Shown here one piece after another: positions 53,164-62,049 of a stretch of 64,000 bases of DNA. How positions within the stretch are numbered: the first letter of the stretch is position 1; each line of letters begins with the position of its first letter. The position numbers were made by a program, and so were the translations under genes. The stretch is from positions 62,001 through 126,000 of the forward strand of contig CBFHTK010000002.1 of assembly GCA_965658745.1 (NCBI GenBank), given 5' to 3'. Below the pieces are notes generated by a model that saw only the letters and a list, made by a program, of their open reading frames with translations, ran no database searches and had not been told where the DNA came from. The DNA comes from JAHDFB01 sp965658745 (GTDB lineage: Bacteria; Bacteroidota; Bacteroidia; Chitinophagales; Saprospiraceae).

Positions 53164-54314
53164 AATTAGCATTCCAACTAGCTTACAAAAATCTCATTGG
53201 TGCTGGTTTAAGAACCTGGTTAAATGTCGGTGTACTCGCTTTTTGCTTCATAATCATTGTATTTTTCAATGGAATTTACAGTGGATGGAACAATCAAGCA
53301 AAGTCCGACTCAATCAAATGGGAGTATGGATTTGGTGAATTGCGTCATCCAGAATTTAATCCTTTAGATCCATTTTCCATAGCAGATGGACATGGGGAGG
53401 TTCCAAAAGTTAATGATGCAGTTCCTATTTTTCTTCAGCAGGCTTCCATATTTCCGGACAATCGGATGATAAGTATTCTGCTCAAAGGAATTCCAGTTGA
53501 TCAACAACTTTTAGAAATACCTTCCTATAAACTCGAGAATAATTCAGATGAGTTGCAAGGCCTGATAGGTATGAAAATGGCTAAAGCAGCTGGTCTAGAA
53601 GAAGGAGATGAAGTGATAATTCGATGGAGGGATAGCAACGGAGCGTTTGATGCTCGACCGATAAAAATTGCACATATATTTGATACGTCTGTTCCTACTG
53701 TAGATGCAGGACAAGTTTGGATTTCGCTGGAGAAACTTCAAGAATTGACGGGCTATGATAATCATGCAAGCTATCTAGTTGCGGAGAAGGGTTTTACTCC
53801 TGAAAGTGATAACAGCGGATGGACTTGGGTATCTCTGCAGGAGTTGTTGCAATCGATTACGGATCTTATTAACTCCAAAAGAGCTGGAGGTGCTTTCATG
53901 TATATATTCCTTCTAGGTATCGCGTTACTAGCACTTTTTGATACGCAGGTTCTGGCAATTTTCAGACGACAAAGGGAAATAGGAACCTATATCGCACTAG
54001 GTATGACGCGTTGGCAAGTATTGAAAATATTCACTATTGAAGGAGCAATGTATAGTCTATTTGCTTCGATTATCGGAACAGTAATAGGTTTTCCTTTGAT
54101 GTACTTTCTGAACCACTACGGTATCCCGATGCCAATGGGTGACCAAAATCTAGGAGTAGCTATGACTGATCGTATGTATCCAAGTTATGGTCTAGCATTG
54201 TTTATTGGCACTATTCTTTTATTGGTTGTTTCAGCGACTCTCGTCTCTTTTCTACCCTCAAGAAAAATTGTTCACATGGATCCGGTGGATGCTCTAAAAG
54301 GAAAATTACAATGA
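53160..54314 (+). CDS. FtsX-like ABC permease 1
   Basis: This 384-aa permease has an N-terminal helix (about 10-40), a periplasmic domain with the MacB core pattern (about 45-235), and three C-terminal helices. The FtsX cluster shows FRRQREIGTYIALGMTRWQVLKIFTIEG. The end is SFLPSRKIVHMDPVDALKGKLQ, the classic LolC/MacB tail. It forms a heteromeric pair with the next gene. Confidence 0.88.
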   Translation: MKLAFQLAYKNLIGAGLRTWLNVGVLAFCFIIIVFFNGIYSGWNNQAKSDSIKWEYGFGELRHPEFNPLDPFSIADGHGEVPKVNDAVPIFLQQASIFPDNRMISILLKGIPVDQQLLEIPSYKLENNSDELQGLIGMKMAKAAGLEEGDEVIIRWRDSNGAFDARPIKIAHIFDTSVPTVDAGQVWISLEKLQELTGYDNHASYLVAEKGFTPESDNSGWTWVSLQELLQSITDLINSKRAGGAFMYIFLLGIALLALFDTQVLAIFRRQREIGTYIALGMTRWQVLKIFTIEGAMYSLFASIIGTVIGFPLMYFLNHYGIPMPMGDQNLGVAMTDRMYPSYGLALFIGTILLLVVSATLVSFLPSRKIVHMDPVDALKGKLQ

Positions 54315-55579
54315 TACGATTCATACTAAAAGGCATATTAAGAGATAAGAATAGAAGTGTATTGCCCATTGTTGTAGTCGCAATTGGAGTAGCACTTACC
54401 ATTTTACTAAGTGGATATATTCGCGGTGTTATGGGAGACATGATCGAAACAACAGCAATCTACGATACAGGTCATGTAAAGATTATGAGCCATTCCTATG
54501 CCGAACAATCCCAACAGACTCCCAATGATTTGGCACTACTGGGTATCGGAGAAGTCCAGAGTAAGCTAAAATTGAAGTACGAGAATATGGAGTTTGTTCC
54601 TCGAATACGATTTGGCGGATTGATAGATATTCCAGATGAAAATGGGCAATCAACCGGTCAGGGTCCGGTAGCAGGTTTAGGACTAGATCTTGAAGATCAG
54701 CAAGAATTGAAACGGTACAATATCGAACAAGCTCTTGTTTTGGGAGCCATCGCAAAAGAACCCTTCGAAGTACTAGTAAGTCAAGCTTTTTTTGAAAAAG
54801 CAGAGCTCGAAATAGGTGATGAGATAACATACTTCGGAACAACTATGGAGGGGAGTATGAGTTTTCAAAATTTTAAAATATCCGGAACACTGAATTTTGG
54901 AAATCCGATGTTGGATCAGGGAGCACTGGTAGTAAATCTACCAGATGCACAATCTCTACTTGACATGCAGGACGGGGCAAGCGAAATTGTAGGCTATTTC
55001 AAGCAGTCATCTTATAAAGATGCGCAAGCAGTTGCGATTGCTGATGAGTTTAGTGCGTCTTATAATTATGAAGAGGACCCTTACGCAGCAGAAATGTTTG
55101 CTCTCCGAAGTCAAAATGATATGGCAGCATTGATCGATATAGTCGATTACTTCAGTTTTATTTTTGTCTCGATATTCGTTTTCGCGATGTCTATAGTACT
55201 GTGGAATACTGGTTTGCTTGGCGGACTCCGCAGATATCAGGAGTTTGGAATTCGTCTTGCTCTAGGTGAGTCTAAGCCAGCCATTTACAGAAGTCTTTTC
55301 TTTGAAGCGGTTCTGATTGGAATTATTGGTTCAGTGGTTGGAACGCTTCTAGGTTTGGCAGGTGTTATGTATATGGAAAAGGTGGGAATTGATATAAGTT
55401 CGATGATGGAAAGTATTACCATTTTGATGCCCACTACCTTGCGAGCTAAGTATACACCTAACTTGCTCTACATAGGATTTATACCTGGTGTTTTTGCAAT
55501 GGTTTTGGGTAATCTACTTTCAGGTTATGCAATTTATCGCCGTGAGACAGCCAATTTGTTCAAAGATTTAGAAGTATAA
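54311..55579 (+). CDS. FtsX-like ABC permease 2
   Basis: This 422-aa paralogue of permease 1 shares its topology: an N-terminal helix (SVLPIVVVAIGVALTILLSGYIRG), a periplasmic domain, then helices with LRRYQEFGIRLALGESKPAIYRSLFFEAVLIGIIGSVVGTLLG. Start overlaps the permease 1 stop by 4 bp. Two different FtsX permeases with one ATPase resemble the LolCDE design, rather than the single-permease MacB design. Confidence 0.88.
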   Translation: MIRFILKGILRDKNRSVLPIVVVAIGVALTILLSGYIRGVMGDMIETTAIYDTGHVKIMSHSYAEQSQQTPNDLALLGIGEVQSKLKLKYENMEFVPRIRFGGLIDIPDENGQSTGQGPVAGLGLDLEDQQELKRYNIEQALVLGAIAKEPFEVLVSQAFFEKAELEIGDEITYFGTTMEGSMSFQNFKISGTLNFGNPMLDQGALVVNLPDAQSLLDMQDGASEIVGYFKQSSYKDAQAVAIADEFSASYNYEEDPYAAEMFALRSQNDMAALIDIVDYFSFIFVSIFVFAMSIVLWNTGLLGGLRRYQEFGIRLALGESKPAIYRSLFFEAVLIGIIGSVVGTLLGLAGVMYMEKVGIDISSMMESITILMPTTLRAKYTPNLLYIGFIPGVFAMVLGNLLSGYAIYRRETANLFKDLEV

Positions 55580-55582
55580 AAT

Positions 55583-56323
55583 ATGAAAATTATAAAAACC
55601 ATTTTTTTTAGTTTGTTCGTTGTTTTTGTTGCAGCACAGAGTGAAATTAGTCCACTGGAGATTATCGAGAAAATTGACGCAAATATGGTGTCCGAAAACC
55701 GAATCGTAGAATCGAAGATGATTGTCTATGGAAATCGCAGGGATCGGACAGTAGAATCAAAATCTTATAGTCGAGGAAGTAACGATTCTTATACGGAGTA
55801 TACTGCACCTTCTCGAGAGAAGGGCACAAAAATGCTTAAGTTAGAAGATCAACTATGGATATTTTCGCCGCAGTCAGAGCGGACGATTAAGATTTCTGGA
55901 CATTTGCTGAAGCAATCAGTCATGGGGTCAGATCTTTCTTATGAAGATATGATGGAGCAACGAGAACTCGTCGACATTTATGATGTCAAGCTTGTTGGGA
56001 ATGAAATGATTGATGGGCGCGATTGCTATGTTCTAGAACTCAATGCCATCGTGGAAGATGTGACTTACGTCAAAAGAAAGATGTGGGTAGATTCAGAACG
56101 ATTTGTACCGTTGAAGGAAGACTTGTTTGCGAAGAGCGGAACTCTCTTAAAGCAAGTTACACTATCTGATGTTCAGCAAATTCAGGGACGATGGTATCCG
56201 ATGAAAATTAATTATCGCGATGTACTTCGATCTGGAAAAGGTACTGATTATGAAATTGTAACGCTAAAGCTCAATGTTGATATTCCGGAGTATTTATTCA
56301 CTAAATCCGTATTGAGAAATTAG
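55583..56323 (+). CDS. LolA-like outer-membrane lipoprotein-sorting protein
   Basis: This 246-aa periplasmic protein has a signal peptide ending in VAAQ. The family pattern is visible: RIVESKMIVYGNRRDRTVESKSYSRGSNDSYTEYTAPSREKGTKMLKLEDQLWIFSPQSERTIKISGHLLKQSVMGSDLSYEDMM. The rest holds LELNAIVEDVTYVKRKMWVDSERFVPLKEDLFAKSG. This subfamily is related to LolA/LolB and usually accompanies MMPL or FtsX-type exporters. It starts 4 bp after permease 2 and ends the operon. It is not an orthologue of the LolA at 14030. Confidence 0.85.
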   Translation: MKIIKTIFFSLFVVFVAAQSEISPLEIIEKIDANMVSENRIVESKMIVYGNRRDRTVESKSYSRGSNDSYTEYTAPSREKGTKMLKLEDQLWIFSPQSERTIKISGHLLKQSVMGSDLSYEDMMEQRELVDIYDVKLVGNEMIDGRDCYVLELNAIVEDVTYVKRKMWVDSERFVPLKEDLFAKSGTLLKQVTLSDVQQIQGRWYPMKINYRDVLRSGKGTDYEIVTLKLNVDIPEYLFTKSVLRN

Positions 56324-56439
56324 GAAAACGTTTGGATTTTGTTTTTATATCAGACTAATAACCAATCTATTACGACTAGTGTGGCACATGTTTATTGTTG
56401 AAGATTAATTCAAGTAAAACGACCACGAATAACCAGGCA

Positions 56440-57477
56440 TTACTTTCTTAACTCTTCAATAAGCTGCCATATGTTAGCCTGTTCATTTTGAAGTAGAGCA
56501 CGATGTGATTGCACGAGATTCTGTGTTTCAGTGTCTGCAACAAAGTTTTGCCATGCAACTTCTTTTAATGCAGCTTCATACCATTGCAGGTTTTGTTTTC
56601 GACGATGTAAGTTAATCCATGAAGGGTGATTTTCGGAGCTTTTCTTTTGGGCGAAAGCCCCAAAGTCATCAATGGACTTCCAGACTTTATCCATATTTCT
56701 TCCAGTTTCAGAGGATGTGTTAATCACCGGAATTTCCCATCCTTGGTACTTCGTTCTAAAGAGATGTAATGCGTTCTTGTACGATTGCCTTGAACTTCTA
56801 GCCAGTTTCTCCCTGTCCCCATCTGTTTTAGTGATACAAACCATATCGGCAAGTTCCACAATTCCACGTTTGATACCTTGTACTTCATCACCCGAACCAG
56901 GTAGTATCAGTAACAAGAAGAAATCAACCATCTGAGAAACAGCGGTCTCAGATTGACCAACACCCACTGTTTCCACAAATATTCTATCAAAGCCTGCTGC
57001 CTCACATAATCGGATTGTTTCACGAGTTTTTGCAGTCACACCTCCAAGAGTTTTACCTGCAGGTGAAGGTCTTATAAAGGCATTTTCGCGTTGTACAAGT
57101 TGTTCCATGCGTGTTTTATCGCCAAGGATGCTACCATGTGATTCTCCTGATGAAGGGTCGACTGCTAGGACAGCTATGGATTGCTCGGGTCGATATTTTG
57201 ACAAAGCTTCAATAAAAGTACTTTTACCCACACCTGGAGATCCTGAAATGCCGATACGTAAACTGGGATTCTTCCTAGCTGCTGGTTCAACTAAAGTCAA
57301 CAATCTTCTACTTAGCGATCGATGCTCAGACAATTCACTTTCTATCAGAGTGATAGATACCGATAATGCGTTCCTATCTCCTTTTACTAGCTGCGCTGCT
57401 AGCTGGTCAATGTCTAGAGTAGACTGCTGCTTGAGTGCTCGTTTTTGAAGATTTGGATTTATAAATTTCTTGCTCAA
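56440..57477 (-). CDS. meaB: Methylmalonyl-CoA mutase-associated GTPase MeaB/ArgK
   Basis: This 345-aa G3E-type P-loop GTPase has Walker A GISGSPGVGKSTFIEAL, then AVDPSSGESHGSILGDKTRM, RPSPAGKTLGGVTAKTRETI, ETVGVGQSE, and the guanine-specificity motif ITKTDGD. It protects and reloads B12-dependent methylmalonyl-CoA mutase. A truncated mutase small subunit is encoded about 700 bp away, on the same strand. A dispersed palindrome lies within this gene at 56645. Confidence 0.93.
   Translation of the reverse strand: MSKKFINPNLQKRALKQQSTLDIDQLAAQLVKGDRNALSVSITLIESELSEHRSLSRRLLTLVEPAARKNPSLRIGISGSPGVGKSTFIEALSKYRPEQSIAVLAVDPSSGESHGSILGDKTRMEQLVQRENAFIRPSPAGKTLGGVTAKTRETIRLCEAAGFDRIFVETVGVGQSETAVSQMVDFFLLLILPGSGDEVQGIKRGIVELADMVCITKTDGDREKLARSSRQSYKNALHLFRTKYQGWEIPVINTSSETGRNMDKVWKSIDDFGAFAQKKSSENHPSWINLHRRKQNLQWYEAALKEVAWQNFVADTETQNLVQSHRALLQNEQANIWQLIEELRK
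56645..56664. repeat. Palindromic repeat inside meaB (core GGGCGAAAGCCC)
   Basis: The core GGGCGAAAGCCC is flanked by TTTT and CAAA. It is the exact reverse complement of the core at 21065-21082. Confidence 0.55.
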
Positions 57478-57661
57478 TTGACTAAATTTTATAAGACTGA
57501 ATCCACCAGTGAGTATCTGAAAACCATATCAAATTTTGCAAAGAATCTTAACAATTGCAAGGTTTTATCATAATGTTTGTTTAAATCAATATTAATTCTG
57601 TGTAATTATTGGTATTCCTTTCGATCTTCATGCACAGATTGTAACACATAAATACAAAATT

Positions 57662-58063
57662 ATGAAACAGTACACTAGTAGGATATTCATATTACTTGGG
57701 ATATGTGTGTTTGTTTTAAGCGCTTGTAGTGACTATGACGAAAAGGCAATTGCAGTATCCGGAGTATATGACAGTTATGTCGTCAATGGAAATTATGATT
57801 TTGAATTGACGATATCACTAGATGGAAATGACGATGTCACGATAGAGGGACTTTGGGATGATTACGATTCGGAGTTTGTCCGAGCAGACCTTGATGATAG
57901 GGGAGATGGAACAATAGATTTTGACATTCGCTCTCAGCAGGTTTATGGTGGTCCAAGACTATGGGGTGATGGCATATGGATCAACGGTTATCTCCAGTTA
58001 GACTATAAAATTGATTGGGGCCCGGAAACTATTCGCTATAGGATGATAGCCAATCAATACTAG
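57662..58063 (+). CDS. Small lipoprotein of unknown function
   Basis: This 133-aa protein has a lipoprotein signal (FILLGICVFVLSAC) with Cys at about residue 22. The mature part is beta-rich and acidic (VYDSYVVNGNYDFELTISLDGNDDVTIEGLWDD). No family is recognised. It is monocistronic and followed by a long-stem terminator that overlaps the end of the convergent gene. Confidence 0.6.
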   Translation: MKQYTSRIFILLGICVFVLSACSDYDEKAIAVSGVYDSYVVNGNYDFELTISLDGNDDVTIEGLWDDYDSEFVRADLDDRGDGTIDFDIRSQQVYGGPRLWGDGIWINGYLQLDYKIDWGPETIRYRMIANQY

Positions 58064-58146
58064 CGCACACTATGTGAAATTGAAACTTTAAGAAAAAAGA
58101 ACCCCGCACCACCCATTTGACACTTTGAAAAACTAGCGCGGTTAAT

Positions 58147-58210
58147 GTAGGCCTGGATGATCACATTTTTTAGAAAATGACTCTCTCGATCAAACCTGGC
58201 CTACTTTTTT
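58147..58210 (+). terminator. Long-stem Rho-independent terminator, overlapping the end of the mutase-like gene
   Basis: GTAGGCCTGGATGATC pairs with GATCAAACCTGGCCTAC (T/T and small internal mismatches), with an inner CATTTTTT/AAAATG stem, and is followed by TTTTTT. The last part of the stem is also coding sequence for the mutase-like gene on the minus strand. Confidence 0.7.
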
Positions 58211-59200
58211 CCACACTGCAGTAGCTATTTCTTTACTGATTTTAGATATCTGATGACTTCCTAAATAGGCACTACGATAGTTTTCCATTAGACTTTCCAT
58301 CTTGAGTAGGTGCTGAATATTTCTACTGATCCTTCTGTGAAAACTTCTATTCTTGGTATCTGCCGGTGCGATATGCACTAAATCATAACTTGCTGTTACA
58401 GCTGTAAGACCTTTGCTGGCAAGTGCAATGTATTGACGTTCTAACGTTTCATCAGCTACGGTATGACACGTTGAGTGTACTTTTAGGGGTGTTGTGTCCA
58501 ATGAAAATCCCTTAATAATTTGTGCCCAAATAATATCTAGTGCTTGCTTTATTGCGATTTCTCGAATAATGTCTGTGGACAACTTTCTATTGATTACGAT
58601 TTTAGCAGCTGCCTTTTGACGTTCTAAATTGCTTTTGAGACTATCAAGATAATCGACGATCTTATTCGTGATATTGCCTAATTGTTCAACAACATGGTGA
58701 GCATCAAGATTGTAATATCTAAGAAGTGGAATTTTTTGTTTATCCAGTTGGTCGATCTGTGTCGAACTGAGCTTATCAGTTGAAATGTAGAAATGTTGCT
58801 TTCCTTTATCTTCAATGAATTTAAGTAAATTATCTAATTGATTTTCTGTAGGTTGCATCGAAAAGTGGAAATAAGTCTTGAGATATTCAAAGAATACACC
58901 ATCAAACATAGAACCATCATTCAATTTTTCGGCGTGATCCAAAATTAGACCAGCAATACCTCCATTTAGGGCTTCCAAAATATCAGCTTGATCGTGCTCT
59001 TTAAGGGAAAATCGGTCGGCAACTGTCCAAGAACTAGTTGCTCTACTACCAGTTTCTTGTTTTATGCTACGCTCAAAAAATGGATCGGTATGAAGATTCT
59101 CGTCGATCTTCACGTGCTTTTCCGATAAATCGCTTGTTTTTAGCTCTTTCTGAAGTTGATTTAACCAAGATTCATATGAAATGTCTGGAAAATCTTGCAT
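58190..59200 (-). CDS. Truncated methylmalonyl-CoA mutase small-subunit-like protein
   Basis: This 336-aa protein resembles the MutA TIM-barrel subunit, but is shorter than the usual 450 or more residues. The N-terminus YESWLNQLQKELK and SWTVADRF, then DILEALNGGIAGLILD, match the family start. The end carries IALASKGLTAVTASYDLVHIAPAD and RISRNIQHLLKMESLMENYRSAYLGSHQISKISKEIATAVW. The large B12-binding subunit (mutB), normally next to it, is absent; ettA abuts instead, its stop sharing one base with this start (TAATG). It may be a structural partner for a distantly encoded MutB, or a decaying gene. Confidence 0.7.
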   Translation of the reverse strand: MQDFPDISYESWLNQLQKELKTSDLSEKHVKIDENLHTDPFFERSIKQETGSRATSSWTVADRFSLKEHDQADILEALNGGIAGLILDHAEKLNDGSMFDGVFFEYLKTYFHFSMQPTENQLDNLLKFIEDKGKQHFYISTDKLSSTQIDQLDKQKIPLLRYYNLDAHHVVEQLGNITNKIVDYLDSLKSNLERQKAAAKIVINRKLSTDIIREIAIKQALDIIWAQIIKGFSLDTTPLKVHSTCHTVADETLERQYIALASKGLTAVTASYDLVHIAPADTKNRSFHRRISRNIQHLLKMESLMENYRSAYLGSHQISKISKEIATAVWKKVGQV

Positions 59201-60870
59201 TATATCATCTTTTTGAATCTAGGACGTTTTGGAGCTTGATCTCCTAGTCGTTCTTTTTTGTTTTTCTCATAATCTGAGAAGTTTCCTTCAAAAAATACTA
59301 CTTGAGAATCGTCTTCGTAGGCTAAAATATGCGTCGCAAGTCGATCAATAAACCATCTATCATGCGAAATTACAAGCACACAACCAGCAAAAGATTCTAT
59401 TGCTTCCTCAAGTGCCCTTAGTGTATTGACATCGATATCATTAGTAGGCTCATCTAAAAGCAGAACATTTCCACCAGATTTTAGCGTGATTGCTAGGTGA
59501 ACCCTATTACGTTCTCCACCAGATAAGACACCAATTTTCTTTTGCTGGTCTCCCCCAGCAAAATTGAATCGACTAATGTACGCTCGCGCGTTAAGTTCTT
59601 TGTTTCCAATCGTTATAAGCTCATTGCCACCACTTATTACTTCATATATTGTTTTGTCAGGTACTAAGTCTTCATGTGATTGGTCAACATATGCTATTTG
59701 AACAGTTTCACCAATTGATACACTTCCTGAATCGGGTTGTTCTTTGCCCATAATCATTCTGAAAAGGGTAGACTTACCAACCCCATTTGGTCCTACTATT
59801 CCAACTATTGCATTTTTTGGAATTGAGCAGGTGAGATTATCAATGAGAATGCGATCACCATAGCCTTTTGTAACCCCTTCGATTTCGATTACTTTATCAC
59901 CCAATCGAGGGCCTGGTGGTATGAAAAGCTCGAGTTTAGCTTCACGCTCTTTCGATTCTTGTGAAGCCATTTTATCGTATGCGTTTAGTCGGGCTTTACC
60001 TTTGGATTGACGGGCTTTTTGTCCCATACGTATCCATTCAAGCTCCCGATCTAATGCTTTTTTTCGTTTGGACTCCGTCTTTTCTTCTTGAGCCAAACGT
60101 TTCGTTTTTTGCTCTAGCCAACTACTATAGTTTCCTTGATAAGGGATCCCCTCTCCTCGATCAAGTTCCAGTATCCATCCGGCAACATTGTCCAAGAAAT
60201 AACGATCGTGTGTAACCGCGATAACTGTTCCAGGAAAGTTTGCCAAATATTGCTCTAGCCAGTGTACACTTTCAGCGTCTAAGTGGTTAGTTGGCTCATC
60301 AAGAAGCAATATATCGGGTTGGCTTAGAAGGAGTCTACATAATGCAACTCTTCGTCGCTCTCCACCTGATAAGACATTTATTTTAGCATCTTCTGGTGGA
60401 CAACGCAGTGATTCCATAGCCGTACCTAATTTATGGTCTAGTTCCCATGCATTGAAGTGGTCCATTTTCTCCATCAACGCTCCTTGAACCTCGATCGTTT
60501 TCATCATTTCGTCATCACTCATCGGCTCAGCTAGCTTCAAGTTGATAGCATCGTATTCCTTGATTACATCTACTATGTGTTGAACTCCTTCCTCGACCAC
60601 TTCTCTGACAGTCTTCGTTTCATCTAATTCTGGTTCTTGCTCAAGAAATCCTATCTTATATTCTCCATCAAAAAAGACTTTTCCTTGATAGTTGTTGTCT
60701 AATCCCGCGATGATCTTTAGCAAACTAGATTTTCCAGAGCCATTAAGACCTAAAACACCAATTTTTGCTCCATAGTAGAAGGAGAGCCATATATTCTTGA
60801 GAACAGTTTTTGAAGGAGGGAAGGTCTTAGTTACACCCTCCATTGCAAAAATCACTTTGTTATCTGACAT
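59200..60870 (-). CDS. ettA: ABC-F ATPase, energy-dependent translational throttle EttA
   Basis: This 556-aa ABC-F protein has two nucleotide-binding domains. The first has GLNGSGKSSLLKIIAGLD, LSGGERRRVALCRLLLSQPDILLLDEPTNHLD. The second has GPNGVGKSTLFRMIMG, LSGGERNRVHLAITLKSGGNVLLLDEPTNDID. A charged linker lies between them (about 245-305), and the 'arm' and SMASQESKEREAKLELFIPPGPRLGD style match EttA. It binds the ribosomal E site and tunes the first peptide bond to ATP level. No membrane segments are present. Confidence 0.92.
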   Translation of the reverse strand: MSDNKVIFAMEGVTKTFPPSKTVLKNIWLSFYYGAKIGVLGLNGSGKSSLLKIIAGLDNNYQGKVFFDGEYKIGFLEQEPELDETKTVREVVEEGVQHIVDVIKEYDAINLKLAEPMSDDEMMKTIEVQGALMEKMDHFNAWELDHKLGTAMESLRCPPEDAKINVLSGGERRRVALCRLLLSQPDILLLDEPTNHLDAESVHWLEQYLANFPGTVIAVTHDRYFLDNVAGWILELDRGEGIPYQGNYSSWLEQKTKRLAQEEKTESKRKKALDRELEWIRMGQKARQSKGKARLNAYDKMASQESKEREAKLELFIPPGPRLGDKVIEIEGVTKGYGDRILIDNLTCSIPKNAIVGIVGPNGVGKSTLFRMIMGKEQPDSGSVSIGETVQIAYVDQSHEDLVPDKTIYEVISGGNELITIGNKELNARAYISRFNFAGGDQQKKIGVLSGGERNRVHLAITLKSGGNVLLLDEPTNDIDVNTLRALEEAIESFAGCVLVISHDRWFIDRLATHILAYEDDSQVVFFEGNFSDYEKNKKERLGDQAPKRPRFKKMI

Positions 60871-61013
60871 GTTTAATTTTGTTTAGAACGTAAAAATAAA
60901 CGAAAAAGAGTAACTATCAAGCTTTGCTTATTTCTCTTTATTCATTTACTTTTTCAAGTATGCTGGAGGGGACTATCTTCAAAAAAAATAAGAGTTTGCC
61001 ATAATTTGGAAGC

Positions 61014-62039
61014 TTAGTTGATTCTTATGACCGAGTTGGGAACTACGCCAGTCCTATAGCTCTTTTTCTCAGTTCCGTTTTGGTCTAGAATGTAGAGTGT
61101 TCCCTGACTTTGGAAGTCTACAGCATCGCACACAAAAATATCTCCAGTTAGTTCATCTATATCTAGTCCATAAGGAGATGTAACTTCGCTGAATATTTTG
61201 TTAACTTCTTGAGTATTTGGATCGTAGGTATATAATCCATCCGCCAGTAGGAATAGGTGGCCGTCATGAGCTCGTATTTTTGGTCCAAAACCCGAAATTT
61301 CTGATAATGGAAGAGAATATGTTTCTACACTAAAATCAATAAGATCAATCGCACCAATTTGTATAGGTTCATTGAATCCTCCCCCTCCTGCGATGTAAAG
61401 TTTGTTACCGTTTATCACTAATGAATTCGGGGAATCGACAACTTCAATTTCTTGAGTTCGTTCTTGGGTTTCAACATCGTAAACGTATACCTTATTATCG
61501 GGTGCTGTAAATTCTCCTGCATGTGCTACGAAAACTTGATTGTTGTGGTGAACCAATTCGGTAGTAGGGCCACTGGAGTCAATTCGTTCGCTGGTGTTAT
61601 CAATGAGATTCATTAGATGTAGACCATTGAAAGCGTCATTTATCCACATTTCAGTCCCTATGATTATCCCATTTTTTGGATTACCTGCAATATCTACCGT
61701 GCTACTCCTTTGCAGGTTTGAGGTGTTGAGCACTTTAACTGATCCCGGTAGGTTTGTTAACATATAGATTTTGTCGTCTTTTTGAATAAGTTGTTGTAAG
61801 ACATCGCCTACAGGTTCCGAGTTGAAGCGCGTATATGCTTCGAGATCGGTAGTATCTGCATCGGTATTTATATATGTGATATTACCGTTCGCGTTTTGGA
61901 ATTGCCCCTCGCATGAAACCAATAGGTCTCTATCTGCAAGCGTTTCAAATTCAACTTGTTCCATGGGCTCAGGATCACAAGAAGTAATAAAAAGTACTGT
62001 TAGCAAAAACAGTAAAGGGTACTTCACAGGAATTTTCAT
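61014..62039 (-). CDS. BtuG-like surface lipoprotein, beta-propeller
   Basis: This 341-aa lipoprotein has a signal ending in LFITSC (Cys at about residue 21). The rest shows repeated propeller blades: VLQQLIQKDDKIYMLTNLPGSVKVLNTSNLQRSSTVDIAGNPKNGIIIGTEMWINDAFNGLHLMN, then VFVAHAGEF, KVYVYDVETQERTQEIEV, and SPYGLDIDELTGDIFVCDAVDF. This is the YncE/DUF5074 type. In Bacteroides, BtuG is a surface propeller that captures B12 for BtuB. It lies 11 bp downstream of a BtuB-like receptor gene on the same strand, so it is probably co-transcribed. Confidence 0.7.
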   Translation of the reverse strand: MKIPVKYPLLFLLTVLFITSCDPEPMEQVEFETLADRDLLVSCEGQFQNANGNITYINTDADTTDLEAYTRFNSEPVGDVLQQLIQKDDKIYMLTNLPGSVKVLNTSNLQRSSTVDIAGNPKNGIIIGTEMWINDAFNGLHLMNLIDNTSERIDSSGPTTELVHHNNQVFVAHAGEFTAPDNKVYVYDVETQERTQEIEVVDSPNSLVINGNKLYIAGGGGFNEPIQIGAIDLIDFSVETYSLPLSEISGFGPKIRAHDGHLFLLADGLYTYDPNTQEVNKIFSEVTSPYGLDIDELTGDIFVCDAVDFQSQGTLYILDQNGTEKKSYRTGVVPNSVIRIN

Positions 62040-62049
62040 CGTTTATTCT

